From: Afifella pfennigii DSM 17143 | Lineage (GTDB): Bacteria > Pseudomonadota > Alphaproteobacteria > Rhizobiales > Afifellaceae | Reading direction: 5' to 3' | Assembly (NCBI RefSeq): GCF_000688515.1 | Contig: NZ_JHZK01000001.1 | Span: 62,001-126,000, forward strand | Length of the DNA stretch: 64,000 nucleotides | Part shown: positions 61,459 through 64,000 of the stretch, piece by piece | How the letters are laid out: every line of letters begins with the position of its first letter | Position numbering within the stretch: the first letter of the stretch is position 1 | The notes under the pieces: generated by a model | Seen by the model: the letters and a program-made list of their open reading frames with translations, nothing else | Told to the model about the DNA's origin: nothing | The model's database searches: none | Made by a program: the position numbers and the translations under genes

Positions 61459-61806
61459 ATGTACACCTTTTCTTACGCAGAAATCCTGAACGAATCGGGC
61501 GACCAGAGCCGCGAGCGCGAGCAACTCGCCCTCGACGAGGCGCTCCAATTGCTGAGCGTCGCCGATACGCGCGGCCCCAACTCACCGGAGGCGATAGAGG
61601 CGATCCGCTACATTCAGAAGCTGTGGAACTTCCTCATTGCCGATCTCGCCGATCCGCAGAACGGCCTGGCCGAGCAGCTTCGCGCCGACCTCATTTCCAT
61701 CGGAATCTGGGTGATCCGCGAGGCCGACCGCGTCCTGAACGATCCCTCGCGCACCTTCAAGGCGCTTATCGAGGTCAACCAGAGCATCCGGAACGGATTG
61801 AGGTAA
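61459..61806 (+). CDS. flaF: Flagellar biosynthesis regulator FlaF
   Basis: A 115-residue helical protein (AEILNESGDQSREREQLALD, IRYIQKLWNFLIADLADPQN) characteristic of FlaF, which promotes flagellin secretion or synthesis in alphaproteobacteria and acts opposite to FlbT in Caulobacter. An AAGGGGAA ribosome-binding site precedes it. Followed after 5 bases by flbT. Confidence 0.93.
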   Translation: MYTFSYAEILNESGDQSREREQLALDEALQLLSVADTRGPNSPEAIEAIRYIQKLWNFLIADLADPQNGLAEQLRADLISIGIWVIREADRVLNDPSRTFKALIEVNQSIRNGLR

Positions 61807-61811
61807 GAGCC

Positions 61812-62219
61812 ATGCACATCTCCCTGCGGCCGGGCCAGCGGATCTTCGTCAACGGTGCCGTTCTGCGCGTCGACCGCAAGGTGACGCTGGAGCTCCTGAA
61901 CGACGCGACCTTCCTGCTCGACAACCACGTCATTCAGGCCAACGAGACCACGACGCCGCTGCGCCAGCTCTACTTCGTCGTGCAGACGATGCTGATCGAT
62001 CCCGGTTCGGCCGACAGCGCCCGCGATCTCTTCCGGCAGATGCACGGCCCGCTCTGCAAAGCCTTCAACAGCCGTCAGATCCAGGCCGGCCTCGCCGAGG
62101 TGGCCGATCTGGTGGAGCGCGGCCGCAGCTTCGAGGCGCTACGCAACATCCGCGCCCTGTTTCCGGCCGAGACGGCCGTCCTGTCCGGCGGCGCGGAAGC
62201 GGAAGCCGAAGCCGCCTAG
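61812..62219 (+). CDS. flbT: Flagellar biosynthesis repressor FlbT
   Basis: A 135-residue RNA-binding regulator that controls flagellin mRNA translation or stability. The N-terminus MHISLRPGQRIFVNGAVLRV and the segment TPLRQLYFVVQTMLIDP are diagnostic. The C-terminus ends in an acidic Glu-Ala repeat. In Caulobacter FlbT acts on the flagellin leader; a leader hairpin exists here at 40663-40685. Confidence 0.94.
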   Translation: MHISLRPGQRIFVNGAVLRVDRKVTLELLNDATFLLDNHVIQANETTTPLRQLYFVVQTMLIDPGSADSARDLFRQMHGPLCKAFNSRQIQAGLAEVADLVERGRSFEALRNIRALFPAETAVLSGGAEAEAEAA

Positions 62220-62257
62220 GCCAGCCAACGAGAAACGCCAGCAAGGGATTAGCGACG

Positions 62258-62662
62258 ATGACCTCTACCGCAGGCGTAACCGGCGCTCCCGCGGCGGCGC
62301 AAGGAGCCTCCTCCTCGCCCGGCCCCTCGCCGAGTACCGATTACAACGCTTTCCTGAAGCTCCTGGTGACGCAGCTGAAGACCCAGGATCCGACCAAGCC
62401 GATGGATTCCACCCAATACATGGCCCAGCTTGCGAGCTTCTCGCAGGTCGAGCAGTCGATCGCCACCAATTCCAAGCTCGACAGCCTTCTCACCGCCTCG
62501 GCGGTGGAGCAGGCCAACCAGATCATCGGCCGCACCGTCACCTCCGGCGACGGCACCGTCACCGGCGATGTCGTCTCCGTGCGCATCACCACCGGCGGCC
62601 TGGTGGCCAGCCTCGCCGACGGCTCCGAGCTGGAGATCGGAGCCGGCACCATCATCAGCTGA
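62258..62662 (+). CDS. flgD: Hook cap assembly protein FlgD, short form
   Basis: Scaffold for hook assembly. 134 residues with the conserved DYNAFLKLLVTQLKTQDPTKP and MDSTQYMAQLASFSQVEQS motifs. It lacks the C-terminal FlgD Ig/Tudor-like domain of longer enterobacterial forms, as is usual in rhizobia. Its stop is one base from the fliQ start. Confidence 0.93.
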   Translation: MTSTAGVTGAPAAAQGASSSPGPSPSTDYNAFLKLLVTQLKTQDPTKPMDSTQYMAQLASFSQVEQSIATNSKLDSLLTASAVEQANQIIGRTVTSGDGTVTGDVVSVRITTGGLVASLADGSELEIGAGTIIS

Positions 62663-62663
62663 C

Positions 62664-62930
62664 ATGAACGAGGCTGATGCATTCGAGATCGTGCGCGGCG
62701 CCATCTGGACCATCATCGCCGCCTCCGGCCCGGCGGTCGGGGCGGCCATGCTGGTCGGCATCGGCATCGCGCTCTTCCAGGCGCTGACCCAGATTCAGGA
62801 AGTCACCCTCACCTTCATCCCGAAGATCCTGGTGATCCTGTTGATGACGGCGGTCAGCGCACCATTCATCGGCGCCCAGATCTTCGCTTTCACCAACGAG
62901 GTGTACGGGCGCATCGGCAGCGGCTTCTAG
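62664..62930 (+). CDS. fliQ: Flagellar export protein FliQ
   Basis: An 88-residue membrane component of the export gate with two hydrophobic segments. Signatures are ALTQIQEVTLTFIPKILVI and a short C-terminus. The ATG at 62664 begins one base after the flgD stop. Confidence 0.93.
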   Translation: MNEADAFEIVRGAIWTIIAASGPAVGAAMLVGIGIALFQALTQIQEVTLTFIPKILVILLMTAVSAPFIGAQIFAFTNEVYGRIGSGF

Positions 62931-62969
62931 CGCCGCAATGCCGGCGCCAGGACGGGTAAAGGGGTAAAG

Positions 62970-64000
62970 ATGGCCGACACCTATGTCGTCCCCGGGATGG
63001 CGGAGGGCCGCAAGTCGAGTCGCGATGTCGGCTTTGCGGCGCTCATCATCGCCATGCTGACGGTCCTCTTCCTGCCGATCCCGACTTTCCTCATCGATTT
63101 CGGCCTGGCCATCTCCATCGCCTTCTCGGTGCTGATCCTGATGGTGGCGCTGTGGATCGAAAAGCCGCTGGAATTCTCCGCCTTTCCGACGGTTCTTTTG
63201 ATCGCCACGGTGCTGCGCCTTGCCCTCGGCATCGCCACCACCCGCCTGATCCTCGCCGATGGCGACGAGGGCGTGATGGCGGCCGGGCACATCATCAACG
63301 GCTTCTCCCGCTTCGTCATGAGCGGCGATTTCGTCATCGGCATCGTCGTCTTCCTCATTCTGGTGACGGTGAACTTCCTGGTCATCACCAAGGGCGCGAC
63401 GCGCATCGCCGAGGTCGGGGCCCGCTTCACCCTCGATGCCATCCCCGGCAAGCAGATGGCCATCGACGCCGATCTCTCCGCCGGCCTCATCGACGACAAG
63501 GAGGCCCAGCGCCGCCGCCGCGAGCTGGAGGAGGAGAGCGCCTTCTTCGGCTCCATGGACGGCGCCTCCAAATTCGTCCGCGGCGAGGCCATCGCCAGCC
63601 TCATCACCATCGCCGTCAATATCTTCGGCGGCATCATCATCGGCACGACGCGCCACGACATGCCGCTTTCGGAGGCGGCCGACATCTTCACCCGCCTGTC
63701 CGTCGGCGACGGCCTGGTGGCCCAGATCCCCGCCCTCATCGTCTCCTTGGCGGCGGGCCTCCTGGTCTCCAAGGGCGGCACGCGCGGCTCCGCGGAGGCG
63801 GCGGTCTTCGGCCAGCTCGGCGCCTATCCGCGCGCCCTGATGGTGGCGGCGGGACTGATGGTGGTGCTGGCTCTGGTGCCCGGCATGCCGCTCGTTCCCT
63901 TCGCCGCGCTCGGCGGCTTCCTCGCCTTCGTCGGCTATTCCATCCCCCGCCAGCAGGAAGCCCGGCGCAGGCTCCAGGAAGAGAAGGCCGAGGAGGAAAA
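62970..64000 (+). CDS. flhA: Flagellar export protein FlhA (cut by window end)
   Basis: Membrane ring of the export gate that couples to the ion gradient. The first 343 residues are visible: several membrane helices ([19 protein letters not shown] onward) and the conserved FHIPEP-family cytosolic-loop segment [20 protein letters not shown], followed by [20 protein letters not shown]. The gene continues beyond the right edge, where the large C-terminal domain is expected. An AAAGGGG stretch precedes the ATG. Probably followed outside the window by fliR. Confidence 0.95.
   Translation, partial: MADTYVVPGMAEGRKSSRDVGFAALIIAMLTVLFLPIPTFLIDFGLAISIAFSVLILMVALWIEKPLEFSAFPTVLLIATVLRLALGIATTRLILADGDEGVMAAGHIINGFSRFVMSGDFVIGIVVFLILVTVNFLVITKGATRIAEVGARFTLDAIPGKQMAIDADLSAGLIDDKEAQRRRRELEEESAFFGSMDGASKFVRGEAIASLITIAVNIFGGIIIGTTRHDMPLSEAADIFTRLSVGDGLVAQIPALIVSLAAGLLVSKGGTRGSAEAAVFGQLGAYPRALMVAAGLMVVLALVPGMPLVPFAALGGFLAFVGYSIPRQQEARRRLQEEKAEEE

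Noticed and set aside
1-64000. tRNA, rRNA, CRISPR arrays, insertion sequences, attachment sites
   Set aside because: No T-loop-like motifs in gaps, no regularly spaced repeats, no transposase and no flanking terminal repeats were seen.

Overview
The window reads as a chromosomal segment of a GC-rich alphaproteobacterium, most likely of the order Hyphomicrobiales (Rhizobiales). The main support is a flagellar locus with motB-motC-fliK, motE, flaF and flbT, an FtcR/Rem-type OmpR regulator, and no fliD, fliS or sigma-54-style flagellar promoters that I could see. Nearly the whole window is protein-coding. I saw no rRNA, tRNA, CRISPR array or insertion sequence.

Region 1 (about 1-20000) is housekeeping. 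On the minus strand are fabG and fabD (fatty acid synthesis) and a large MscS-type channel. On the plus strand are rpsF-rpsR-rplI, then dnaB-alr-radA, cvpA, purF and a short-chain dehydrogenase. A second minus-strand block runs NnrU-like, panB, YfgM-like, bamB, der, so that outer-membrane assembly and ribosome biogenesis genes sit together. A TauE/SafE permease lies upstream of it.

Region 2 (about 19460-29700) is the accessory part. It holds a tightly overlapping three-gene module (RelE-like protein, XRE regulator, DUF6941-like protein), an orphan cobalamin/radical SAM enzyme, a DUF892 stress protein with a possible EcfG promoter, a small methyltransferase, a PH-domain membrane protein, an exported EF-hand protein, and a sensor kinase followed by two response regulators, the second fused to a MarR-like winged helix.

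Region 3 (about 29700 to the right edge) is the flagellar and chemotaxis island. It contains ftcR; cheY divergent from cheZ; fliF-fliH-motB-motC-fliK-lytic transglycosylase; one flagellin; one chemoreceptor; flgB-flgC-fliE-flgG-flgA-flgI-motE-flgH-fliL-fliP; motA-fliM-DUF6468-fliN-fliG-flhB-orf; the divergent DUF1217-flgF-fliI; and flgE-flgK-flgL-flaF-flbT-flgD-fliQ-flhA (cut by the window end). Genes inside each unit mostly overlap by 1-8 bases, implying translational coupling.

The most notable signal is non-coding. Eight transcription units in region 3 carry, mostly 40-52 bases before the first start codon, two AAGCTT-like half-sites exactly 11 bases apart as a direct repeat, with an invariant GCAAG across the junction. 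An 11-base tandem repeat is what an OmpR-family dimer such as FtcR is expected to bind, so I propose it as the operator that coordinates this island.
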